DNA of 6,235 nucleotides. It comes from Atribacterota bacterium. Its GTDB lineage: Bacteria > Atribacterota > Phoenicimicrobiia > Phoenicimicrobiales > Phoenicimicrobiaceae. Within the stretch, counting starts at the first letter, position 1; each line of letters begins with the position of its first letter. Below are positions 1 through 5,355 of the stretch, piece after piece. Made by a program: the position numbers and the translations under genes. A model generated the notes under the pieces. It worked only from the letters and a program-made list of their open reading frames with translations, made no database searches and was not told the DNA's origin. The stretch lies in the NCBI GenBank assembly GCA_030668465.1, contig DAOUTX010000066.1, positions 1 to 6,235 on the forward strand. The letters are read 5' to 3'.

Positions 1-314
1 GATATGGGGTAAATATCAATGATTTGGAGAATATCGGGGCAAGATCTCTTGAACAGGCCCTTAAAAATGATGATTTGATTATAATTGACGAAATTGGGAG
101 GATGGAAGTATTTTCAGAGGAGTTTAAGGAAAAAGTATTAGATTGTCTAAGTTCAAAAAAAATTGTTCTTGCTGCCATAAGTATGGTTGGGGATAAATTT
201 ATATCGAATATAAAAAGAAGAGATGATATTATCTTATTTAAAGTAACTAAGGAGAACAGAGATAAGCTGATAAAAACAATATCTTCTTTAATTTTAGAAA
301 AGAGTTTTAGATAA
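1..314 (+). CDS. THEP1-family nucleoside-triphosphatase, 3' part
   Basis: This is the C-terminal part of a P-loop NTPase of the THEP1 (NTPase_1, formerly DUF265) family, whose members hydrolyse nucleoside triphosphates to diphosphates in the cytoplasm; the physiological role is poorly known. The frame stays open to the left edge (first full codon at base 3, reading YGVNINDLENIG), so the TTG at 24 is not the real start. About 103 residues are visible of a family length near 175; the Walker A loop lies outside the window. The Walker B stretch LIIIDEIGRME (DEIGRME at 87-107) is the family hallmark. It is followed by the usual pattern of a FSEEF helix, a strand (KKIVLAAI), a basic IKRRDD segment and an LFKVTKENRD ending. 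The gene ends 93 bases before the M42 peptidase, so co-transcription is possible. Family assignment is firm; substrate preference cannot be read. Confidence 0.85.
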   Translation, partial: YGVNINDLENIGARSLEQALKNDDLIIIDEIGRMEVFSEEFKEKVLDCLSSKKIVLAAISMVGDKFISNIKRRDDIILFKVTKENRDKLIKTISSLILEKSFR

Positions 315-324
315 ATAACTCTTT
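299..324 (+). terminator. Weak hairpin over the NTPase stop codon
   Basis: AAAGAGTT (299-306) and AACTCTTT (317-324) form a perfect 8-bp stem with a 10-base loop that contains the TAA stop (312-314). The stem is AT-rich and is followed by A residues rather than a T run, so it is a poor intrinsic terminator. It could be a minor 3' stabiliser or chance in AT-rich DNA. Confidence 0.2.
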
Positions 325-407
325 AAAAAATTAAGAAAATTGATGATGACATAAAAAAATACAAGCTATTTTAATGAAAATTTAATAAATAAAGGGAGGA
401 GAAAAAA

Positions 408-1451
408 TTGAATTTATTAAAAAAATTGTGTGAAACACCGGGAATTTCTGGCTATGAGGAGAGAATTCAGAAAGTTATTAAGGAAGAATTGGAAAAAATA
501 ACAGATGAAGTAAAAATAGATAAATTAGGAAATCTTATTGGAATAAAGAAAGCTAAAAAATTATCAAGTAAGCCTGCTCCCAAGAAAGTGATGATTGCGG
601 CACATATGGATGAGATTGGTTTTATGATTAGTTTTGTTGATAAAGATGGCTTTTTAAGATTTGCTCCGGTGGGTGGTTTTGATCCTAGAACTCTGATAGC
701 CCAAAGGGTAGTGGTCCATGGAGCAAAAGACATCGGGGGAGTAATAGGCTCCAAGCCTATTCATATTTTGAGCGAGGAAGAAAGAAAAAAACCGCCAAAG
801 ATTAAAGATCTTTTTATAGATGTAGGGCTGAAAAAAGATGAAGTTTCAAAGATAGTAAAAACCGGCGATTTTGTTACCCTGGATAGGGATTTTAAAGAAC
901 TCAATGACAAGATAATAACCGCTAAAGCCTTTGATGATAGAGTGGGAGTATATGTTATGATTGAAACATTGAAGCGAATTAAAGATTGTTATGTTGATAT
1001 ATATGCTGTGGCAACTGTTCAGGAAGAAGTGGGGCTTAGAGGGGCGATTGTTTCTTCGTTTTCTGTCGAGCCTGATGTAGGCATCGCCCTTGATGTTACC
1101 ATAGCTTCAGATATTCCAGGAACAAAGGAGGAGGAAATGGTTACCACTTTAGGAGAGGGAACAGCCATAAATTTAATGGATTCTCACACTATTTCTAATA
1201 AAAAATTAGTTAATTTTTTAAGAAAGATAGCTGAAGAGAATAAAATTAAATACCAGACAGACATCTTGCTTGCAGGAGGAACTGATGCGGGGGCAATACA
1301 AAGAAGCAAATCAGGAGTGCCTGCTTGCACCCTTTCTATCCCTACTAGATATGTTCATTCAGTGGTGGAGATGTGTCATAAAGAAGACATTGAAAATTCT
1401 ATCAAATTAATGAGTAAATTTTTAGAAAATGCTCATAAGGGAGAATTTTAA
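408..1451 (+). CDS. M42 family metallo-aminopeptidase (TET/FrvX type)
   Basis: A cytoplasmic dinuclear-metal aminopeptidase of 347 aa, the usual length for family M42. Members assemble into large, often dodecameric tetrahedral particles that trim short peptides released by proteases. The ligand set is complete: H66 and D68 in AAHMDEIGF, bridging D176 in AFDDRVG, catalytic base E206 and ligand E207 in QEEVGLRGA, D229 in ALDVT, and H317 in TRYVHS. The PDZ-like dimerisation insert typical of M42 falls between about residues 75 and 165. The start is TTG 408, preceded by AAAGGGAGGAG (391-401) with a 6-base gap; the N-terminus MNLLKKLCETPGISGYE matches the family opening, so no upstream start is needed. 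Relatives are sometimes annotated as endoglucanase CelM, which is wrong for this fold. Which residue type it cleaves cannot be decided from sequence. Confidence 0.95.
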   Translation: MNLLKKLCETPGISGYEERIQKVIKEELEKITDEVKIDKLGNLIGIKKAKKLSSKPAPKKVMIAAHMDEIGFMISFVDKDGFLRFAPVGGFDPRTLIAQRVVVHGAKDIGGVIGSKPIHILSEEERKKPPKIKDLFIDVGLKKDEVSKIVKTGDFVTLDRDFKELNDKIITAKAFDDRVGVYVMIETLKRIKDCYVDIYAVATVQEEVGLRGAIVSSFSVEPDVGIALDVTIASDIPGTKEEEMVTTLGEGTAINLMDSHTISNKKLVNFLRKIAEENKIKYQTDILLAGGTDAGAIQRSKSGVPACTLSIPTRYVHSVVEMCHKEDIENSIKLMSKFLENAHKGEF

Positions 1452-1668
1452 GAACAGTATATAGTATCGAGTATCGAGTATATAGTAAAGAATAGCGTAG
1501 AGCGGTGGGTGCATAGAAAGAGTTAGGTGGTTAGTTGGTTACCTAGTTAGGTGGTTAAGAAAATAGAATAAAGAAACCAGAAGATAAGATAGCATTGAGT
1601 ATTGAGAATTAGTTAGTTAAATAGTTATCTGGTTAGTTAGTTAATTAGCCAGCGAACTTATAAGAATA
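1452..1668 (+). repeat. Heptamer and octamer tandem arrays in spacer
   Basis: This spacer is largely degenerate short tandem repeats. A period-7 array runs 1456-1490: AGTATAT, AGTATCG, AGTATCG, AGTATAT, AGTAAAG; then AGCGTAG and AGCGGTG at 1494-1507. A period-8 array follows at 1523-1554: TTAGGTGG, TTAGTTGG, TTACCTAG, TTAGGTGG. After AT-rich DNA, two further heptamers (AGCATTG, AGTATTG, 1591-1604) precede a second octamer array at 1609-1648: TTAGTTAG, TTAAATAG, TTATCTGG, TTAGTTAG, TTAATTAG. The order heptamers then octamers therefore occurs twice. No open reading frame, RNA gene or terminator is recognisable. Confidence 0.8.
1659..1664 (+). promoter_or_regulatory. Possible -10 box, leaderless glycosylase start
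   Basis: TATAAG lies 4 bases before the ATG at 1669, and there is no Shine-Dalgarno sequence in front of that ATG. A transcript started about 7 bases after this box would begin at or next to the ATG, giving a leaderless mRNA. No convincing -35 is seen in the repeat DNA upstream, so the call is tentative. Confidence 0.25.
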
Positions 1669-2340
1669 ATGAAAACACAAACACATAATATTCTATTAAA
1701 AATTTATAACAGCCTATATAATTATTTTGGACCATTAAACTGGTGGCCCGGGGATACTCCTTTTGAGATAATGGTGGGTGCGATTCTTACTCAAAATACC
1801 TCCTGGAGTAATGTGGAAAAGGCAATCAATAATTTAAAAAAAGAAAATTTGTTAGAACCCAGAAAACTTTATCGTATAAACCAGGAAGAACTATCCCAAT
1901 TGATAAAACCTTCAGGTTATTATAATATTAAAGCACGAAGATTAAAAAATTTTGTAAATATATTTGTAAATGGCTTTGAAGGTTCTGCTGAAAAAATGTT
2001 TTCGGGTGATGATAGAGAGTTAAGAAAAAAATTATTGAAGGTTAATGGAATTGGACCTGAAACAGCAGATAGCATATTATTGTATGGCGGAAAGAAACCA
2101 TTTTTTGTGGTTGATGCTTATACAAAAAGAATATTTTCCCGTCATAAATTAATTTCAAAAGATTCTACATACTATCAAATACAGGAATTTTTCATTAAAA
2201 ATTTAGACAGAGATGTAAAATTATTTAACGAATTTCACGCTCAGATTGTGATGCTCGGTAAGACTATATGTACCAGCAAGAATCCGGATTGCGTTAAATG
2301 TCCGATTGGTTTCTTAACTAGCGTGGAGCGTACAGCGTAG
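1669..2340 (+). CDS. Endonuclease III-like HhH-GPD DNA glycosylase, altered C-terminus
   Basis: A base-excision DNA glycosylase of the endonuclease III superfamily, 223 aa, closest in style to endonuclease III-related or MagIII-type proteins (WWPGDTPFEIMVGAILTQNTSW at about 25-46 is their signature). The helix-hairpin-helix is LLKVNGIGPETADSILLY (122-139) and the catalytic aspartate is D149 in VVDAYTKR. The lysine that gives endonuclease III its AP-lyase activity is replaced by E131 (GIGPETA), so a monofunctional glycosylase, perhaps for alkylated purines, is expected. The iron-sulfur loop C-x6-C-x2-C-x5-C is incomplete: C201, C208 and C211 are present, but the fourth site is T217. From codon 218 the reading frame lies in an AGCGTNN heptamer array, which supplies the last six residues and the TAG stop. 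The ATG at 1669 is the first start after an in-frame stop (1642-1644) and has no ribosome site. The gene may be functional without a full cluster, or damaged at its 3' end. Confidence 0.85.
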   Translation: MKTQTHNILLKIYNSLYNYFGPLNWWPGDTPFEIMVGAILTQNTSWSNVEKAINNLKKENLLEPRKLYRINQEELSQLIKPSGYYNIKARRLKNFVNIFVNGFEGSAEKMFSGDDRELRKKLLKVNGIGPETADSILLYGGKKPFFVVDAYTKRIFSRHKLISKDSTYYQIQEFFIKNLDRDVKLFNEFHAQIVMLGKTICTSKNPDCVKCPIGFLTSVERTA

Positions 2341-2354
2341 AGCGGATAGTGAAG
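2320..2354 (+). repeat. AGCGTNN heptamer array ending the glycosylase gene
   Basis: Five units in exact 7-base register: AGCGTGG, AGCGTAC, AGCGTAG, AGCGGAT, AGTGAAG. The first three lie inside the glycosylase frame (residues 218-223 and the stop). The 12-mer AGCGTAGAGCGG at 2334-2345 is identical to 1494-1505 in the preceding spacer, which shows that this is the dispersed repeat and not ordinary coding sequence. Confidence 0.75.
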
Positions 2355-2373
2355 AAAAAAGAGAAAGAAGAAG

Positions 2374-2398
2374 GGGTTCGATGAGATGAATCGAACCC
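2374..2398. repeat. Perfect 9-bp hairpin
   Basis: GGGTTCGAT (2374-2382) pairs with ATCGAACCC (2390-2398) around a 7-base loop. It lies 34 bases after the glycosylase stop, so it could act in 3' end formation, but no T run follows. It is preceded by GAAG (2370-2373), resembling the GTAG foot of the REP-like palindromes that start 8 bases later, so it may be a third, diverged member of that cluster. Confidence 0.6.
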
Positions 2399-2405
2399 GC
2401 AATAA

Positions 2406-2484
2406 TGTAGGGGCACGATGCATCGTGCCCAGGGTAATCAAAAGACAATAAAACAGGAAGGGCACAATCCATTGTGCCCCTACA
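2406..2484. repeat. BIME-like pair of opposed REP-type palindromes
   Basis: Unit 1 is GTAG (2407-2410) followed directly by the perfect 20-bp palindrome GGGCACGATGCATCGTGCCC (2411-2430). Unit 2 is the same design on the minus strand: an 18-of-20 palindrome with 9-bp arms GGGCACAAT and ATTGTGCCC (2460-2479), followed by CTAC (2480-2483), which is GTAG on the other strand. The two 25-base outer arms (2406-2430 and 2460-2484) are inverted copies with 3 mismatches, separated by a 29-base AT-rich core. A GTAG-type foot on a hairpin, with paired units in opposite orientation, is the architecture of bacterial REP/BIME elements mobilised by RAYT (Y1) transposases. No target-site duplication is visible. 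A small non-autonomous transposon is the alternative. Confidence 0.7.
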
Positions 2485-2507
2485 CTTGAATCTTAGTTTC
2501 TATAACG

Positions 2508-2570
2508 CGATACGAATTACTATTCGCTAACGGCTAATTTAGCTGGGCAACCGGCTAACCGGACAACTAA
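2508..2570 (-). repeat. Octamer and heptamer repeats, minus orientation
   Basis: Read on the minus strand, 2570-2543 is TTAG then TTGTCCGG, TTAGCCGG, TTGCCCAG in exact 8-base register, a GC-richer version of the octamer seen in the other spacers. Further on the same strand come AGCGAAT, AGTAATT, CGTATCG (2528-2508), weaker relatives of the heptamer. With the two elements before it, this explains most of the 295-base gap between the glycosylase and the trehalose synthase. No gene is seen in that gap. Confidence 0.6.
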
Positions 2571-2576
2571 TACTGG

Positions 2577-2610
2577 TTGACAAACTAATAATAAATCTAA
2601 AGTATAGAAT
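2577..2610 (+). promoter_or_regulatory. Candidate promoter of the trehalose synthase gene
   Basis: A perfect -35 hexamer TTGACA (2577-2582) is followed by TATAGAAT (2603-2610). Spacing to TATAGA is 20 bases and to TAGAAT 22, longer than the ideal 17, so strength is uncertain; TAAAGT (2598-2603) at 15 bases is an alternative. The site sits 26 bases before the coding start and just beyond the octamer array. Confidence 0.4.
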
Positions 2611-2635
2611 AATTTCAAGATAAAGGAGGGAAATT

Positions 2636-3865
2636 ATGTTAGAAATTGTCAAAACCGAGGGGAAATTACTTAACGATTATATCGATATTATAGGAAAGAA
2701 AGAGATTGAAATCATTAAGAAACTAGCTTTACCTCTAAAAGGGAAAAAGGTAGTTCATATAAATGCTACCTCATTTGGAGGGGGAGTAGCAGAGATTCTA
2801 TTTACCTTAGTTCCTTTAATGAAAGATGTGGGGATAGAGGCTGAATGGCAGGTAATGAAAGGTTCAGATGATTTTTTTAATGCAACCAAGAATATACATA
2901 ATGGCATGCAGGGGATGGATGTTCCTTTTAGTAAAGAGATGAAAGAAATATTTTTAAAAAATAATCAATTGAATGAGAAATTATTCGAAGGTGAATATGA
3001 TTTTGTAGTAATCCACGATCCTCAGCCAGTGGCAATATTGAATTATCGACAAGAAAAGAAAGGAAAATGGATTTGGCGGTTTCATATTGACCCTACAAGT
3101 GCTCAGGGAAAAATATGGCAATTTATCAGGCCATTTATAGAAAAACATGATGCTGCTATATTTACTTTAAAAGAGTATGTGAAAGATGACCTTAAGTTAA
3201 AAAATATTGCCATAATTCCTCCAGCTATCGATCCCTTAAGTCCTAAGAATATGGATTTAGATCAGGAAGAGATTGAAAATATTGTAACAAAATATAAAGT
3301 AGATCCAGAGAGGCCAGTTATAACTCAAGTTTCCAGATTCGATCCCTGGAAAGACCCCTTAGGGGTTATCGATATGTACAGGATAGTAAAAAGAGAAGTA
3401 AAAGATGTACAATTGGTACTTATTGCCTCAATGGCCAATGATGATCCGGAAGGCTGGGAGTATTACGAAAAAACCGCCCGACATGCGGGTGAAGATTATG
3501 ATATTCACCTCCTATCTAATTTAAACGGAGTAGGAAATTTAGAAGTTAACGCCTTTCAGAGAGTTTCTAACGTAATTATTCAGAAATCTTTAAGAGAAGG
3601 GTTTGGATTGGTGATTACTGAAGCATTATGGAAGGGGAAACCTGTGGTAGCGGCTAATGTAGGCGGAATTCCTTTGCAAGTAGATAACCGTCGCACAGGG
3701 TATTTGATTGGTGATATTTCTGAATGTGCTGAAAGAGTTATACATCTTTTAAAGGATTCAGAGATTGCTAACAAGATGGGTATTTCAGGGAAGGAATATG
3801 TTAGAAAGAATTTTTTAATTACCCGCCTGCTAAAAGATTATTTAAATTTATTTAACAGTCTTTAA
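2636..3865 (+). CDS. treT: Trehalose glycosyltransferring synthase (TreT), GT4 family
   Basis: A 409-aa GT-B glycosyltransferase matching the TreT type, which reversibly joins glucose from ADP- or UDP-glucose to free glucose to form trehalose in the cytoplasm. The N-terminal Rossmann domain opens with VVHINATSFGGGVAEI (39-54), whose glycine loop and E53 are typical of TreT. The C-terminal donor domain has VSRFDPWKDP (232-241), with R234 and K239 placed to bind the donor phosphates. It also has the E-x7-E motif, E321 to E329, in LREGFGLVITEA. Length agrees with characterised archaeal TreT (about 410-415 aa). The ATG has an excellent ribosome site, AAAGGAGGG (2622-2630), with a 5-base gap. The next genes are a ROK regulator and a sugar-binding protein, which supports a role in trehalose or glucoside metabolism. 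The donor nucleotide, and synthesis versus breakdown as the main direction, cannot be read. Related GT4 trehalose phosphorylases are the main alternative. Confidence 0.85.
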   Translation: MLEIVKTEGKLLNDYIDIIGKKEIEIIKKLALPLKGKKVVHINATSFGGGVAEILFTLVPLMKDVGIEAEWQVMKGSDDFFNATKNIHNGMQGMDVPFSKEMKEIFLKNNQLNEKLFEGEYDFVVIHDPQPVAILNYRQEKKGKWIWRFHIDPTSAQGKIWQFIRPFIEKHDAAIFTLKEYVKDDLKLKNIAIIPPAIDPLSPKNMDLDQEEIENIVTKYKVDPERPVITQVSRFDPWKDPLGVIDMYRIVKREVKDVQLVLIASMANDDPEGWEYYEKTARHAGEDYDIHLLSNLNGVGNLEVNAFQRVSNVIIQKSLREGFGLVITEALWKGKPVVAANVGGIPLQVDNRRTGYLIGDISECAERVIHLLKDSEIANKMGISGKEYVRKNFLITRLLKDYLNLFNSL

Positions 3866-3908
3866 AATAAATACCGAAAGTCAAAATAAGCAATTTTTAA
3901 CTACAAAT

Positions 3909-3943
3909 TAAATTAATAGCTCCTAATTTACTCCTCATTTTTT
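3909..3943 (+). terminator. Possible weak terminator after treT
   Basis: TAAATTA (3909-3915) and TAATTTA (3924-3930) form a 7-bp AT-only stem, followed 7 bases later by six T residues (3938-3943). The position 44 bases after the treT stop is suitable, but the stem is weak and the T run is not adjacent, so this is a low-confidence call. No better terminator is seen before the ROK gene. Confidence 0.2.
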
Positions 3944-3956
3944 CATTTAAAAAAAA

Positions 3957-3973
3957 TTGAAAAAATTTTTCAA
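3957..3973. promoter_or_regulatory. TTGAAA...TTTCAA palindrome in AT-rich spacer
   Basis: TTGAAAAAATTTTTCAA is a perfect 17-base odd-length palindrome within a run of A and T tracts. It could be an operator half-site pair or a bent upstream element for the ROK promoter. Chance is plausible at this base composition. Confidence 0.2.
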
Positions 3974-4015
3974 AAAAAGAAGGATTTTTTATACAAGGTG
4001 TAGAATAATAAAATA

Positions 4016-4055
4016 AGATACTTGCTTCAGTGAAGAAAGTATCTAAAAATATAAT
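4016..4055 (+). promoter_or_regulatory. Inverted-repeat operator overlapping ROK gene promoter
   Basis: AGATACTT (4016-4023) and AAGTATCT (4037-4044) are perfect inverted arms. Inside them CTTC (4025-4028) and GAAG (4032-4035) pair again, leaving one G/A mismatch and a 3-base centre. Six bases downstream is a consensus -10 box, TATAAT (4050-4055). The matching -35 position (about 4026-4031, TTCAGT, 18-base spacing, poor match) falls inside the inverted repeat. A repressor bound here would block RNA polymerase. Start of transcription would be near 4062, giving a leader of about 28 bases. The simplest reading is autoregulation by the ROK protein. A T run does not follow, so it is not a good terminator for treT. 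Confidence 0.45.
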
Positions 4056-4089
4056 GTGTCAGGATAAATAGTAAAAATATTTAAATATT

Positions 4090-5349
4090 ATGGATAATAT
4101 TCGTCGAGGCAATAAACAATTAATTAAAGAATTAAATAGAGCCATTGTAATTAATACGATTCTAAATTATGGGCCCGTTTCTCGCACCAGAATCTCTGAG
4201 ATTGCTGATTTAGGGTTATCTACCGTTTCTAATATTGTTGCAGATTTAATTAAGAAAGAACTTATATACGAAACAGGAGAGGAAGAATCCAGCGGAGGGA
4301 GAAGGGCAATTCTACTTGAATTTAATTGCGACGATAGATTTGTTCTGGGAATAAAAATTGGTTTGGATGGCATTATTGTTGGATTAGTGAATATGAAGTC
4401 AAAGGTTTTAGACCAGCATTTTATTCCCAGTCCGATTAAAAGCAACGAGAAGATAGTGCTTGAGGTTTTAATAAAGGCAATACGCGATTTAATCAATAAA
4501 AATCATATTAAAGCAGAAAGAATAGTTGGTTGTGGAATTGGTGTTTCTGGGTTGGTGAATCAGAAAGAAGGTATTTTAGTATTTTCTAAGATATTAGGAT
4601 GGAAAAAAATAAGGTTTAAAGAATTTCTCGAAAAGGAATTTAATTTTCCTATATTTGTAGATAAAGATGTAAACGTACTAACCTTAGCAGAAAAACGTTT
4701 TGGAGTAGGTAAAAAAATAAACAATTTTATTTGCATTACTATCGGAAAAGGTGTTGGAGCCGGAATAGTTATTAAAGGGGATATATATCACGGAAGCTAT
4801 GGTGGAGCTGGAGATTTTGGCCATATAATTATAGATAAAGATGGTCCCTTATGTTATTGCGGAAAAAGAGGTTGTTTGGAAACTTTTTCTTCTGATCAAT
4901 TTATTATCAATAAAATTAAAGAAGCTTTATCTAACCAGCAGGATACCATAATAAAAGATTTTTTAAAAAAGAAAGGGGATTTAAATTCTATCTCGGTTGA
5001 TACAGTTCTTAAAGCTGCCCAGAAAGGGGATATTACTTCAAAGAATATTTTTAAAGAAGTAGGAGAAAATTTAGCCATGGGAATAGTTAACCTTATTTCT
5101 CTTTTTGACCCTGAATTAATTGTAGTGGGTGGAGAAGGAGTCAAAGCAAGTGAATTAATTTTTCCAACTATGCTAAAAGTAATTAGGGATAATTTTCCTT
5201 TTAAAAAGGAAATTAAGATTGTTCCTCTTCAACCCGGAGAGGAGGGATGGATTATTGGAGCAGCTGAATTAGTATTAAGTGAAGTTTTCAAAACTCCTAT
5301 TTTTAAATCCAAAGGAAGGGTGGCTATTAAATCTGCCTTTCATTGGTAA
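4090..5349 (+). CDS. ROK family transcriptional regulator
   Basis: A 419-aa sugar-responsive DNA-binding regulator of the NagC/XylR type. Residues 1-75 are a winged helix-turn-helix (GNKQLIKELNRAIVINTI, then SRTRISEIADLGLSTVSNIV at 31-50, wing with SSGGRR at 67-72). Residues from about 84 are the ROK sugar-kinase-like domain. The kinase phosphate loop D-x-G-x-T is replaced by GIKIGLDGI (87-95), consistent with a regulator and not a kinase. The glycine-rich TIGKGVGAGIVIKG is at 217-230. The zinc site is complete: H245 in GDFGHI plus C255, C257 and C262 in CYCGKRGCLE. The sugar-contact pair is D193 in DKDVN (K192 where kinases have Asn), and D242 stands where Glu is usual, so ligand preference may differ from glucokinases. 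ATG 4090 is the first start after an in-frame stop (4072-4074) and fits the family N-terminus, but it has no Shine-Dalgarno site; it is preceded directly by the palindrome AATATTTAAATATT (4076-4089). It likely controls treT, the adjacent transporter, or both; this is inference. Confidence 0.93.
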   Translation: MDNIRRGNKQLIKELNRAIVINTILNYGPVSRTRISEIADLGLSTVSNIVADLIKKELIYETGEEESSGGRRAILLEFNCDDRFVLGIKIGLDGIIVGLVNMKSKVLDQHFIPSPIKSNEKIVLEVLIKAIRDLINKNHIKAERIVGCGIGVSGLVNQKEGILVFSKILGWKKIRFKEFLEKEFNFPIFVDKDVNVLTLAEKRFGVGKKINNFICITIGKGVGAGIVIKGDIYHGSYGGAGDFGHIIIDKDGPLCYCGKRGCLETFSSDQFIINKIKEALSNQQDTIIKDFLKKKGDLNSISVDTVLKAAQKGDITSKNIFKEVGENLAMGIVNLISLFDPELIVVGGEGVKASELIFPTMLKVIRDNFPFKKEIKIVPLQPGEEGWIIGAAELVLSEVFKTPIFKSKGRVAIKSAFHW

Positions 5350-5355
5350 CAGGCT

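Noticed and set aside
24..26. TTG as the start of the first gene
   Set aside because: The same frame continues open to the left edge and encodes family-like sequence, and there is no ribosome site before it; the gene is cut by the window.
408..1451. Endoglucanase CelM annotation
   Set aside because: All M42 metallopeptidase metal ligands are in place; the cellulase label on relatives is a historical misannotation.
1452..1668. CRISPR array
   Set aside because: Units are 7-8 bases, directly adjacent and degenerate, with no 25-40-base repeats separated by unique spacers.
2374..2398. tRNA T-arm (GGTTCGAT)
   Set aside because: No acceptor stem, anticodon arm or D arm can be placed around it; it is an isolated 9-bp hairpin.
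2241..2465. Minus-strand 74-codon reading frame
   Set aside because: It overlaps the glycosylase gene and the palindromic repeats, and its hydrophobic product has no family features; it arises from repeat sequence.
4016..4044. Intrinsic terminator of treT
   Set aside because: The stem-loop is not followed by a T run and is 150 bases past the treT stop; its overlap with the -35 region of a TATAAT promoter makes an operator more likely.
4090..5349. ROK sugar kinase (glucokinase)
   Set aside because: The N-terminal winged helix and loss of the D-x-G-x-T phosphate loop point to a transcription factor.
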